Assembly (NCBI RefSeq): GCF_029382225.1
Contig: NZ_JARLTC010000052.1
Span: 1 to 45,595 of the forward strand
Reading direction: 5' to 3'
DNA length: 45,595 nucleotides
Source: Spongiactinospora sp. TRM90649
GTDB taxonomy: Bacteria; Actinomycetota; Actinomycetes; Streptosporangiales; Streptosporangiaceae
Below, piece after piece: positions 29,761-38,135 of the stretch (its first letter is position 1; each line of letters begins with the position of its first letter). Both the position numbers and the translations under genes were made by a program. The notes beneath the pieces are model-generated. The model saw only the letters and a program-made list of their open reading frames with translations. It ran no database searches and was not told the origin of the DNA.

Positions 29761-30891
29761 TCAAGGAAGTCGTGGCTGGACCACGGCCTTGACCTGCTCC
29801 AGACGCGACATCCCGGCCAGCGCGTCTGACGCACCACCGAGACCTACGGGTTCGCTGAACAGCTCGTCCCAGGTGAAACAGGAACGGAAGCCGCGCAGGA
29901 ACTCGATCGCCCGATGGTAGTCGGATATATCACCGTTGAGCGAGCCCAGCACCGAAAGTTGTTTGCCCATGATCGTACCGAGTGGAACCGGGTCCGGGCG
30001 AGGCCCCGTGGTCCCGACGATCACGAATTGGCCGCCCCAGGCCGCCATCTCGACGGCCTCCGCGCCGACGCCCGGCGCTCCGGCCATGTCCAGGACAAGG
30101 TCCGCGCCCCGGCCGTCGGTCGCGGCCAGCACCTCGGCGACGCGGTCGCCGGGCTCGCCGGCCAGGCCGATCGTGACGTCGGCGCCGAACCTGGCCGCCA
30201 GTTCCAGCCGCTCGGCGGGCGCACCGATGGTGACGACGACGCCCGCTCCGGCGGAGCAGGCGATCGCGGTGGCCACCAGGCCGAGCGCCCCGGCGCCCTG
30301 GACCACGACGTTCGCCCCCGGGCGTACGCCGCCCGCCCGGTCGAACGCGTGCACGACGGTCTTCACCGCGCACCCGGCCGCCGCGGCCCAGGTGTCGGGG
30401 ACATCGTCGGGCAGCAGCAGCTTCTGCGCGGTCGCGGGCACGTAGGCGTGCTCCGCGAGACCGCCGGTCGCGTACGGCCAGGCGTCGGCCCGCTGCCGGA
30501 AACCGTACCCCCGGTTGGAGCAGGCCACCGGCTCGCGCAGCACGGTGCACCCGTGACAGTGGCCGCAGGTGGACTCCGACCAGCCGATCCGGTCGCCGAC
30601 CTGGACCGGCCTGCCGAGGGCGTCCTTGGTGCCCTCGCCGACCGCGATCACCCGGCCCGCCATCTCGTGCCCGAGGACCATCGGGAGCATGCCGGGGAAC
30701 GACATGGCCCCGCTCCACAGGTGCACGTCGGTGGCGCACAGGGTGGCGCAGGTCATCTCGACGACCACCGCCCCCGGCTCGCAACTCGCCGGGAGCGGCA
30801 GCTCCTCGATGACCAGCGGTTCTCCGTGGGTACGCAGCACCGCCGCCCGCGTCGAGGAGGGGATCGTCATACGCTGTGCTCCAATCGTCAT
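29761..30891 (-). CDS. Zinc-dependent medium-chain alcohol dehydrogenase
   Basis: 376 residues of the MDR family. The catalytic-zinc region has CATLCATDVHLW and GHEMAGRVIAVGEG. Structural-zinc cysteines are spaced C-x2-C-x2-C-x7-C in STCGHCHGCTVLREPVACS. The coenzyme loop is VVVQGAGALGLVATA. It should oxidise an alcohol or reduce an aldehyde or ketone with NAD(P). Its ATG overlaps the permease stop as ATGA (30888-30891), so it belongs to the transporter operon and probably acts on the imported compound or its first product. The substrate is unknown. Confidence 0.92.
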   Translation of the reverse strand: MTIGAQRMTIPSSTRAAVLRTHGEPLVIEELPLPASCEPGAVVVEMTCATLCATDVHLWSGAMSFPGMLPMVLGHEMAGRVIAVGEGTKDALGRPVQVGDRIGWSESTCGHCHGCTVLREPVACSNRGYGFRQRADAWPYATGGLAEHAYVPATAQKLLLPDDVPDTWAAAAGCAVKTVVHAFDRAGGVRPGANVVVQGAGALGLVATAIACSAGAGVVVTIGAPAERLELAARFGADVTIGLAGEPGDRVAEVLAATDGRGADLVLDMAGAPGVGAEAVEMAAWGGQFVIVGTTGPRPDPVPLGTIMGKQLSVLGSLNGDISDYHRAIEFLRGFRSCFTWDELFSEPVGLGGASDALAGMSRLEQVKAVVQPRLP

Positions 30892-31760
30892 CTCGCCGTG
30901 GCGGTGTCCCAGACCTCATGCCTGCTGCGCCACCACAACAGCGCGAGCATCACGAGGAAGGGCAGCACGCCGCGGTACTGCTGGACCGCCTCAAGCGAGG
31001 CGGTGACGCCTTCCAGGCAACCGAGCAGCAGGCCGCCCGCGAGGGTCAGCCACAGGCTGTGGAACGCCCCGACCATGGCGACCGCCAGGGCCGTGGTGAC
31101 CAGGTTGCCCAGGGTGGAGAAGTCGCCGCCGAGGCGCGGGGCCACCATCACGATCACCAGCGTGGTGAGCGCGCCGATGCCGACCCACACGCCCAGGGCG
31201 AGCCTGGGCGCGGGGACGCCCACGACCTCGGCCGTGGACGGCCGCTCGGAGATGGCCTGCAGCTTCAGCCCGACCCTGGTACGGCCGAGCAGCAGCCCCA
31301 CACCGACGGTGATCAGCACCGCCAGCGACAGCGAGACCAGCGCGGCCTGCGGCACCACCACGTCGCCCAGCGTGAACGCCGGCGCGTCGAACGGCTGGGG
31401 GAAGCGCCGCGCCCCCGTGGTGACGTTGCCGAACAAGCGCAGGCCGAGCGCCATCAGCGCCACGTAGACCGCGACGGTGACGGCGGCCTTGGTGCGCGGT
31501 GCGTGGCCGCCGAACCATCGGATCAGCCCCGCCCCGAGCAGGCCGGACAACAGTCCGCCCGCCAGGGCCCCGCCCACCAGGGCGACCCACACGTTCACGC
31601 CCGCGTCGGTCAGCGAGGCCATCGAGAAGGCCCCCATCGCCCCGACCGCCGCCATGGCGAAGTTCACCACGGCGGCCAGCCGGTAGGTCAGCACGATGGA
31701 CAACCCGAGCAGCGCGTAGACGCCGCCGCTGCTCAGACCGGCCACCACGGAGTTGACCAT
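30888..31760 (-). CDS. Branched-chain amino acid-type ABC transporter permease (LivH family)
   Basis: 290 residues, largely hydrophobic with about eight membrane spans. It opens MVNSVVAGLSSGGVYALLGL as LivH proteins do and has the VNFAMAAVGAMGAF segment and the cytoplasmic EAA-like region with RTRVGLKLQAISERPSTAEVVGV. It forms the pore with the LivM part of the fusion protein. The gene lies between the binding protein (16-bp gap) and the alcohol dehydrogenase (overlap). Such systems import branched-chain amino acids but also many aromatic acids and amides; the catabolic neighbours favour an aromatic or amide substrate. Confidence 0.93.
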   Translation of the reverse strand: MVNSVVAGLSSGGVYALLGLSIVLTYRLAAVVNFAMAAVGAMGAFSMASLTDAGVNVWVALVGGALAGGLLSGLLGAGLIRWFGGHAPRTKAAVTVAVYVALMALGLRLFGNVTTGARRFPQPFDAPAFTLGDVVVPQAALVSLSLAVLITVGVGLLLGRTRVGLKLQAISERPSTAEVVGVPAPRLALGVWVGIGALTTLVIVMVAPRLGGDFSTLGNLVTTALAVAMVGAFHSLWLTLAGGLLLGCLEGVTASLEAVQQYRGVLPFLVMLALLWWRSRHEVWDTATAR

Positions 31761-31776
31761 GTGCGCCCCTCAGCTC

Positions 31777-32928
31777 CTAGTTCTTCTTGCCGGGCACGAT
31801 GAACCCCTCGGGCAGCACCTTCCACGCCCCGGCCTCGGCCTTGACGAAACGGCTTCCCTCGATCGGGTTGTGCGCCTGCCCTGGACCGAAGACGTAAGGC
31901 GTGCCGACCATCGGGTACTCGATCGGCTTCATCGTCTTGAACGCCTGGGTCACGGACTCGCGGTTGATCTCGCCCTTGATGGTCTTGAGGACCTGGACGA
32001 ACACGTCGGCGGCCATCACCCCGCCCTGGCTGAACGCGGTCTTCTGGATCTTGTTCTTGTCGATGATCTGCGACCAGCGGTCGTTGCCGGGCAGCGTCTC
32101 GTCGGTGTACGGCTGCCACTCGGTGCCGACGTAGGCGCTCATGTCATCCGGGATGACCTTGGCGTTGGCGTCGGTGTAGCTGTTCGCCATCATGATGAAG
32201 TCGACGCTCTGCATGCCCTGCGTCTTGGCCTGGGTGAACCATGGACCGACCTGGGCGTTGTAGATGACCGCCTGGCACCCGGCCGACTTCAGCTTGACCA
32301 GGTAGGGGGTCGGGTCGCCCTGGCCCACCGAGGTGTCCTTGACGGTGAGGGACTTGCCGGTGAGGTCCGACCACTCCTTGATGGCCGCGTCGATGCCGCC
32401 GCCGCTGCCCGGCAGCACGGTGAAGGCCATGCAGACCTTCTCGTGCTTGAGGGTCTCGGAGGCGTAGTAGAGCAGCGCGGTCAGCAGCTTGAACGGCCCG
32501 GGGTTCACCGGGGCGATGTTCGGGCTGGTGAAGCAGGCCGGGTCCACTCCCACCGCCGGGATGGACACGATGTTGTTCTTGCCGTAGGTGCCGCGGTTGA
32601 GGCCGCAGTCCACGGCGCTCGACGAGCCGACCAGCGCTACGACTCCCTCGGAGTCGATGAGGTCGCGGGCCACCTCGGTGGTCCGCTGCGGGTTCATGGC
32701 GTCGTCCTTGGAGATCAGTTCGAGCTTCCGCCCGTTGATCCCTCCGGCCGCGTTCACCTCCTCGAACACGGCCTTGACGGCGGGCCCCACCTCGGGGGTC
32801 TGGAAGAGACCGGTCACGCCGTTGATCGATCCGACCTTGATCGGCCCATCGGCCGAGGACGAACCGGAGCAGGCGGATACTCCTAATGCCAGAACTGCGA
32901 CCAGACCGGCCACGTATGCGTGCTTCAT
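31777..32928 (-). CDS. Periplasmic-binding lipoprotein of the ABC importer (LivK family)
   Basis: 383 residues with a lipoprotein signal ending VSAC (Cys20). The mature chain has the type I periplasmic-binding fold: IKVGSINGVTGLFQTPEVGP, FEEVNAAGGINGRKLELISKDDA, LVGSSSAVDCGLN. It captures the substrate for the LivH/LivM permease. Divergence in the ligand pocket cannot be read from sequence alone. It lies 26 bp after the LivM-LivG gene and 16 bp before LivH. Confidence 0.94.
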   Translation of the reverse strand: MKHAYVAGLVAVLALGVSACSGSSSADGPIKVGSINGVTGLFQTPEVGPAVKAVFEEVNAAGGINGRKLELISKDDAMNPQRTTEVARDLIDSEGVVALVGSSSAVDCGLNRGTYGKNNIVSIPAVGVDPACFTSPNIAPVNPGPFKLLTALLYYASETLKHEKVCMAFTVLPGSGGGIDAAIKEWSDLTGKSLTVKDTSVGQGDPTPYLVKLKSAGCQAVIYNAQVGPWFTQAKTQGMQSVDFIMMANSYTDANAKVIPDDMSAYVGTEWQPYTDETLPGNDRWSQIIDKNKIQKTAFSQGGVMAADVFVQVLKTIKGEINRESVTQAFKTMKPIEYPMVGTPYVFGPGQAHNPIEGSRFVKAEAGAWKVLPEGFIVPGKKN

Positions 32929-32954
32929 GCTGCCACTTCCTACGCTGGAAAAAC

Positions 32955-34715
32955 TTATGGCTGGACAGGGCCGGTCGGGAGGAGCGGGACGTCCGCCGTA
33001 CCGAGGTAGGCGTCCCTGACGGCCGGATTCTCCAGCACGTCGTGCGTCGGCCCCGACGCGATGACGTGCCCGAAGTCGAGGACGGTCACCTGCGCGCAGG
33101 CGGCCCGAACGAGTTGCATGTCGTGCTCCACCAACAGGATCGACACGCCGAACCGGGAGGGCACCTCGGCGAGCCTGCGGCCGAACTCCATGGACTCGTC
33201 CATGGACTGTCCGGCGGCCGGCTCGTCCAGCAGGGCGACCTTGGGCCGGGCGGCGATGGCCGCGGCCACGTCGAGCAGCCTGCGGGTGCCCACGTCGACG
33301 ATGGAGACCGGCACGTCACCGGGGGGGCAGCCGAAGAACCGCAGCAGTTCCTCGGCCTCCGCCCTGCCCAGCCGCCGTCCAGCGCTGATCGCCAGGTACT
33401 CGTACTGGGTCAGCTCGGGGGCGATGGCCGTGGTCTGGAAGGTGCGCCGCAGCCCGTGGCGGGCCCGGACGCTCGGGCTGAGCCGGTCGAGGGACCTGCC
33501 GTCCAGCTCGACGGTGCCCTGGTAGCCGGCCAGGAAGCCGGTGACCGCGGAGATGAGGGTGGACTTGCCCGCGCCGTTGGGGCCGATCAGCCCGACGACG
33601 CTCGCCGACGGCACGGTGATGTTCACGCCGTCCAGCGCCACCACCTCGCCGAACCGCACGCCCAGCCCGCGGATCGCCAGCAGGTCCTCACGCCGCTCCG
33701 CGGCAGGAGGGGGCGGGGCTTCGGACTCCGTCGCCTTGGTCTTCGCCGGAAGCGGCGGCGGTGACGCCAGCAGCTTCCGCGCCTCCCGCTCGCGCTTCCT
33801 GATCCGGGTGAAGTCCGTCTGGCTGACCCCGCTGCGCAATGCGAAGATCGCCATTACGCCGAACAGTATGCCCCCGAGGTCCTGCGGCAGCGCCAGCCGC
33901 TCCAGGATCGTGGCCATGATGGCGCCGAAGATGCCGCCGATCACGGCGCCCTCCGGGTGGTGCGGGCCGATGAGCACCGCGACCGCGAACAGCGCGAGCG
34001 ACTGCATCATGGCGAAGTTGCTCGCCGTGACCTGGCCGAACTGCCCGGCCATCAGGCCGCCGCCGATGCCCGCGATGAACGCGCTGATCGCGAACGCGGC
34101 CAGCTTGCTGCGGGCGACCGAGATGCCGTGCGAGGCGGCGACCATCTCGGAGTGCCGCAGTTCCACCCAGGACATGCCGAGCCTGGTCCGGTTGAACAGG
34201 GCGAGCCCGATCGTGATGAGCACGAACACGATCATGACCAGCACGAAGTAGGCGGCGTCGGAGCTGAACAGGTCCGGCCGCTCCACGATCTTCAGCTCGT
34301 TGGTGCCGGGGAACTGGTTGGCGTTGAGCACGATGTCGGTGGACACCGCGAAGCCGAGCGTGACCACGGCGAGGTTGACGCCGCGGATGCGCAGCGCGGG
34401 CAGGCCGATCGCCACGCCCACCGGCACCGCGGCCAGCCCGCCGAGGAGCAGCCAGAGCAGCATGCCGCCGGGGGCGTCGGCGAGGTTGAGCCGGAGCACG
34501 ACCCACGCGCCGATCGCGGCGAACGACATCTGACAGAGGGACATCACCCCGGCCCTGCCGACGATGACGCCGAAGCTCTGCATGAGCACGGCGCTCACCG
34601 CGGCGCTGACCGCCAGGTACATCCAGTAGGAGGGCAGCACCGCGGGCAGGACCACACACGCGGCAACGGCCGCGCCCAGCCCCAGCGCCCAGGGACGGGT
34701 CGCGCTCGTCGTCAC
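32955..34715 (-). CDS. ABC importer permease-ATPase fusion (LivM-LivG)
   Basis: 586 residues. Residues about 1-300 are a LivM-type permease (GVIVGRAGVMSLCQMSF, IRGVNLAVVTLGFA, HPEGAVIGGIFGA). A charged, Pro-rich linker (about 310-345) leads to a LivG-type ATPase with Walker A GPNGAGKST near residue 375, Walker B VALLDEPAAG and the H-loop EHD. The signature motif, usually L-(A/S)-x-GQ, reads VDVGTRRLLDV, so the Gln is lost. Such M-G fusions occur in actinobacteria. Start GTG 34715 overlaps the LivF stop (GTGA). Confidence 0.93.
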   Translation of the reverse strand: MTTSATRPWALGLGAAVAACVVLPAVLPSYWMYLAVSAAVSAVLMQSFGVIVGRAGVMSLCQMSFAAIGAWVVLRLNLADAPGGMLLWLLLGGLAAVPVGVAIGLPALRIRGVNLAVVTLGFAVSTDIVLNANQFPGTNELKIVERPDLFSSDAAYFVLVMIVFVLITIGLALFNRTRLGMSWVELRHSEMVAASHGISVARSKLAAFAISAFIAGIGGGLMAGQFGQVTASNFAMMQSLALFAVAVLIGPHHPEGAVIGGIFGAIMATILERLALPQDLGGILFGVMAIFALRSGVSQTDFTRIRKREREARKLLASPPPLPAKTKATESEAPPPPAAERREDLLAIRGLGVRFGEVVALDGVNITVPSASVVGLIGPNGAGKSTLISAVTGFLAGYQGTVELDGRSLDRLSPSVRARHGLRRTFQTTAIAPELTQYEYLAISAGRRLGRAEAEELLRFFGCPPGDVPVSIVDVGTRRLLDVAAAIAARPKVALLDEPAAGQSMDESMEFGRRLAEVPSRFGVSILLVEHDMQLVRAACAQVTVLDFGHVIASGPTHDVLENPAVRDAYLGTADVPLLPTGPVQP

Positions 34716-35476
34716 CGTGCCTCGCCTTCCACCATGGCCTTGTCGCCGGCCGTGTCATCGTCGTCGGCGGGCGCCTCGACGCCGCCGAAGTAGTGCTCGT
34801 GCAGGAGGTCCTCGTCGCCGAGCAGGTCGGCACAGGGGCCCTCGAAGACCACCTGTCCCTTGCGCAGCACGTAGGCGCGGGCGCCGATCTCCAGTGCCAG
34901 GTTGGCGAACTGCTCGACCAGCAGGATCGCGATGCCCAGCGAGGTCAGCTCGCCGACCGCCGTCATCAGGCGGCGCACCACCACCGGCGCGAGCCCGAGG
35001 GACATCTCGTCGATGAGCAGCACCTTGGGGCCGGAGATCAGCGCGCGGGCCAGGACGAGCATCTGCTGCTCGCCGCCGGACAGGTGCCCGGCGCCCAGCG
35101 TGCGCCGCCGCTCCAGCTCGGGGAAGAGCCGGTACGCGGTGCCGAGGTCGCCGCTGCCGTTGTCGGCCACGAGCAGGTTCTGCTCGACCGTAAGAGTCTT
35201 GAAGACCGTGCGGGACTGCTCGGCGTAGCCGAGCCCGGCCTTGGTGCGGCGGTACGTCGGCAGACCCGACAGCGCGGTGCCCGCGAGGGTGATGGAACCC
35301 GCGGTGGTCTTCGCGAGCCCGGCGATGCCGTCGAGCAGCGTGGTCTTGCCCGCGCCGTTGGCGCCGAGCAGCACGGTGACGGCGTCGGGCTGTACCCCGA
35401 TCGTGACGTCGTGGATGACCGGCACGTCACCACGGGTGACGCTGATCCCGCTTACCGCGAGGATGTCCTCGGTCAT
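34712..35476 (-). CDS. ABC importer ATP-binding protein (LivF family)
   Basis: 254 residues: Walker A LLGANGAGKTT near residue 38, a Q-loop in GYAEQSRTVF, the signature LSGGEQQMLVLARAL and Walker B VLLIDEMSLGLAP. This ATPase has a canonical signature, unlike its partner LivG domain. Start ATG 35476 is chosen where homology begins (MTEDILAVSGISV); the longer frame to 35590 crosses the regulatory region. It is the first gene of the operon livF-livMG-livK-livH-adh-akr, divergent from the amidohydrolase. Confidence 0.93.
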   Translation of the reverse strand: MTEDILAVSGISVTRGDVPVIHDVTIGVQPDAVTVLLGANGAGKTTLLDGIAGLAKTTAGSITLAGTALSGLPTYRRTKAGLGYAEQSRTVFKTLTVEQNLLVADNGSGDLGTAYRLFPELERRRTLGAGHLSGGEQQMLVLARALISGPKVLLIDEMSLGLAPVVVRRLMTAVGELTSLGIAILLVEQFANLALEIGARAYVLRKGQVVFEGPCADLLGDEDLLHEHYFGGVEAPADDDDTAGDKAMVEGEAR

Positions 35477-35653
35477 CAGTGGCCCTCGCTTCGGGCGGAG
35501 GCGAGAGGACTCCGATCGGTGATGCGCCACGCCTCGGGGTGCAGGGGCATCGTCACCTCCGACTGCCCGGTGCCTTTTGTTCAGGCACAAATCGTATCTG
35601 ATTCCATGTACGTTATGCGTAGGGAAACGGGGGTGTCCAGAGCGGAGGCCAAG
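35477..35653. promoter_or_regulatory. Divergent control region, importer operon / amidohydrolase, with candidate GntR sites
   Basis: 177 bases. ATCGTAT at 35591-35597 is also found in the divergent region at 38082-38088, and CATGTACG at 35605-35612 resembles CATGTATG at 43992-43999. CGTA and TACG flank a 13-base gap, giving a loose inverted repeat. These could be operators of the GntR/FCD regulator in the same island. Confidence 0.4.
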
Positions 35654-37009
35654 ATGTCACGAATGGGTTCCTGGGCTGACCTCGACTCGGCGGATCTTGT
35701 CATGACCGGCGGCACGGTGCATACCGTCGACTCCGCCGATCAGATCGCCGAGGCCATAGCGGTCACCGCCGGACGGGTCGCGCGAGTGGGTACCGACGAG
35801 GAGGTGACCTGCCTCATCGGACCCCGCACACGCGTGGTGCGGCTGGGCGGGCGGTCGGTGCTCCCCGGCATCAACGACTCCCACCTGCACGGTACATGGC
35901 TAGGGCAGATGTGGCCCAGCCTGTTGATCGACCAATTGATCGCCCCTCCCTCCGCCGACGCGCCCGCCAGGCGGGTGCGCCTGGAGACCTCCGCCCAGCG
36001 ACGGGCGGCGATCCTGCGAGCATGCCAGCTTCTGGCGCCGCTCGGGGTCACGAGTTATACCGAACCGGGACTCGGTCCGGGAGAGGACGAGGGCCAGAGC
36101 GGCTGCTTCGGCTCGGCCGTGCTGAGCGACTACGCCGACCTCGCCGCCGAGGGCAGGCTGAACGCCCGGGTCACGGCCCTGATGCTCTTCGGCGAACTGG
36201 ACGGCCCGAGCTCACTTCCGGTGTTCCTGACCGGATTGGGCGGCTTCACCCCACCGGGGGACATCCCGGGATGGTTCCACGTGTCCGGCGTGAAGATCTT
36301 CGCCGACGGCATCCCGCCGCTGGGCACGGCCTGGACCGACGAGCCGTACACCGGCGGGGGCCACGGCGGCCTGCTGATCGAGGGCAAGACGGACGAGGAC
36401 CGCGAGGCCGCTCTGGTCGCCATGATCGGGGCGGCGCGGGCCGCCGGGCACCAGGTCGGCGTGCACGCCACCGGCAGCCGCACCACGCGGGTGGTGGTGG
36501 GCGCCCTGGCCGCGCCCGGCGGGGGCCAGCGGCACTACGTCATCCACGGCGACCTGATCCATCCCGAGACGCTCGCCAGGATGGCCGCCGCCGGGATCGG
36601 GCTCAACACCCAGCCGGGACTCGTGAACGCGGCCGGGGGGATGCTGAAGGAGGCGCTGGGCGAGACCGTGATGGAGCACGCCTGGCCGGTGGGCGACGCG
36701 CTGGAGGCGCGCGTGCCGCTCTGTCTCAGCTCCGACGCGCCGGTGCTCACCCCCGACTGGCGGCAGGGCGTCGCCGCCGCGATGACCCGGCCCGAGCAGC
36801 GGCTCACGTTCGCCCAGGCGCTGCGCGGCTATACGATGACGCCGGCCTGGCAGGACGGGGCGGACTCGTGGAAGGGCTCGCTGGAAGACGGTAAGGTCGC
36901 CGATCTGTGCGTCCTGGAAACGAACCTGGCGGAGACCGAACCCGAGGCGCTGCCCCAGGTTCCGGTCTCGCTGACCATGGTGGACGGACGGATCGTGCAC
37001 GAGCTGTGA
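35654..37009 (+). CDS. Amidohydrolase family 3 (YtcJ-like)
   Basis: 451 residues. A metal-dependent hydrolase fold: the N-terminal beta sandwich (MTGGTVHTVDSADQIAEAIA), the H-x-H site in PGINDSHLHG near residue 75, the Lys strand VKIFADG, VHATG and VIHGD His residues, and the SSDAPV Asp near the C-terminus. Members cleave amides, formamides or cyclic amides. The usual HAIGD motif reads HATGSRTT, so one expected Asp is replaced. ATG 35654 is chosen over 35606 for GGAGG 5 bases upstream. It may release an amine or acid from the imported compound before ring attack. No signal peptide. Confidence 0.88.
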   Translation: MSRMGSWADLDSADLVMTGGTVHTVDSADQIAEAIAVTAGRVARVGTDEEVTCLIGPRTRVVRLGGRSVLPGINDSHLHGTWLGQMWPSLLIDQLIAPPSADAPARRVRLETSAQRRAAILRACQLLAPLGVTSYTEPGLGPGEDEGQSGCFGSAVLSDYADLAAEGRLNARVTALMLFGELDGPSSLPVFLTGLGGFTPPGDIPGWFHVSGVKIFADGIPPLGTAWTDEPYTGGGHGGLLIEGKTDEDREAALVAMIGAARAAGHQVGVHATGSRTTRVVVGALAAPGGGQRHYVIHGDLIHPETLARMAAAGIGLNTQPGLVNAAGGMLKEALGETVMEHAWPVGDALEARVPLCLSSDAPVLTPDWRQGVAAAMTRPEQRLTFAQALRGYTMTPAWQDGADSWKGSLEDGKVADLCVLETNLAETEPEALPQVPVSLTMVDGRIVHEL

Positions 37010-37030
37010 GCCGGCCGATCCGCCCGGCTC
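37008..37030. terminator. Possible short terminator between amidohydrolase and aldo/keto reductase 2
   Basis: GAGCCGG (37008-37014) pairs with CCGGCTC (37024-37030) across a 9-base loop in the 35-base gap between convergent genes. Only a 7-bp stem and no T-run, so modest. Confidence 0.35.
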
Positions 37031-37044
37031 GCCACCGGGTGGGC

Positions 37045-38037
37045 TCAGGCTCCCGTGCCGGGGGCATCGGTCCCCCAGGACGCCTCGGGGGCCACCACGT
37101 CACGGTCGATCCACAGCTCGTCCACCGCGTCGCGCAGTTCGCCGCCGTGCCGGGCGAGCAGGTCCAGCGCGCCCAGGTTGTCCTCGAACTGCTCGCGGCG
37201 GCTGACTCCGACCAGGACGCTCGCCGCGGCCGGGTGCGTCAGGCAGAACGCGACGGCGACCTGCGCCGGGGTCGCGCCGAAGCCGTCGGCGATCCGCTTC
37301 AGCTCAGGGTAGGACTCGCGGATACGGTCCCTGATGCCGCCGGGGTCGGCGCCGATCTTGCGCTCGGGGTGCAGGCGCCCGGCCAGGATGCCGCCCTCAA
37401 GCACGTCGGACGCCTGCAGGCCGAGGCCGTCGGCGAACATCCGGCCGTACGGCTCGCCGTCCGGCACCGAGCGCCGCGCGACGCTGTACTTGAGCTGCGC
37501 GAAGGCCGGTGCGACCAGGCCCTCCTCGCGCGCGAACCGGATCGCCAGCGAGAGGTCGGCGGCCGACCAGTTGTTCACGCCCCAGGTCTCGAACAGGCCC
37601 GCCTCGATCAGCTCGGCCACGTCGGAGACCACGCGGCGTACGTCGAGGTCGCCGACGAAGTCACCGGCCACGACCATGTCGGCCCGGTCGGTGCCGATCC
37701 GGTCGAGCGACACCTTCAACGCGTCGCCGAGCGAGGAGCCCGGGTAGTCCCACAGCCAGAGCTTGCCGCAGAGCTGGTAGTCCTCGCGGCGCACCCCTGC
37801 CTCGGTCACGACCTGGCCGAAGATCACGTCGGTCCGCGCGCCCTCGGCGTGCGGGCCGAAGTTGTAGTGGGCGACGTCGAAGAAGTTCACCCCGCGATCG
37901 ACGGCGGCGCGCACGAGTTCGACGGCGTCCGCCCGGTCCATCCGGTCCCAGGTGTTCCACGAACCGAGTCCGAGGACCGGCACCGTGGGCCCGTCCGCGC
38001 CCAGCCCACGGCGGGGCACCTGCCCTGTGAGTTCCAC
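37045..38037 (-). CDS. Aldo/keto reductase-fold protein 2, paralogue of 28782-29738, catalytic His not conserved
   Basis: 330 residues, co-linear with the other AKR here: GSWNTWDRMDRADAVELVR, AVDRGVNFFDVAHYNFGP, then GKLWLWDYPGSSL. The Asp, Tyr and Lys of the AKR tetrad can be placed, but the His strand reads DMVVAGD, Gly at the His site, exactly as in the paralogue. The cofactor loop VLVGVSRREQFEDN is intact. GTG 38037 is preferred because GGAGG lies 5 bases before it; a GTG at 38043 overlaps that box. It is transcribed alone, divergent from the methyltransferase-like gene. Two His-less copies in one island suggest a shared specialised reaction. Confidence 0.87.
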   Translation of the reverse strand: MELTGQVPRRGLGADGPTVPVLGLGSWNTWDRMDRADAVELVRAAVDRGVNFFDVAHYNFGPHAEGARTDVIFGQVVTEAGVRREDYQLCGKLWLWDYPGSSLGDALKVSLDRIGTDRADMVVAGDFVGDLDVRRVVSDVAELIEAGLFETWGVNNWSAADLSLAIRFAREEGLVAPAFAQLKYSVARRSVPDGEPYGRMFADGLGLQASDVLEGGILAGRLHPERKIGADPGGIRDRIRESYPELKRIADGFGATPAQVAVAFCLTHPAAASVLVGVSRREQFEDNLGALDLLARHGGELRDAVDELWIDRDVVAPEASWGTDAPGTGA

Positions 38038-38135
38038 AGCCACCTCCGGGATGACGATCGACCGCTGACGGAATACAGTAAATCGTATACCATCTCAAAT
38101 ATTTTCCACCCCGGGCGCACTCAGGAGTCGAGTAG
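38038..38135. promoter_or_regulatory. Divergent promoter with TCGTATACCA, candidate GntR/FCD operator
   Basis: In this 98-base AT-rich gap, TCGTATACCA (38083-38092) fits the TnGTATACnA palindrome typical of FCD-type GntR operators. It lies about 45 bases from either start. GGAG before 38136 serves the methyltransferase-like gene. Confidence 0.5.
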
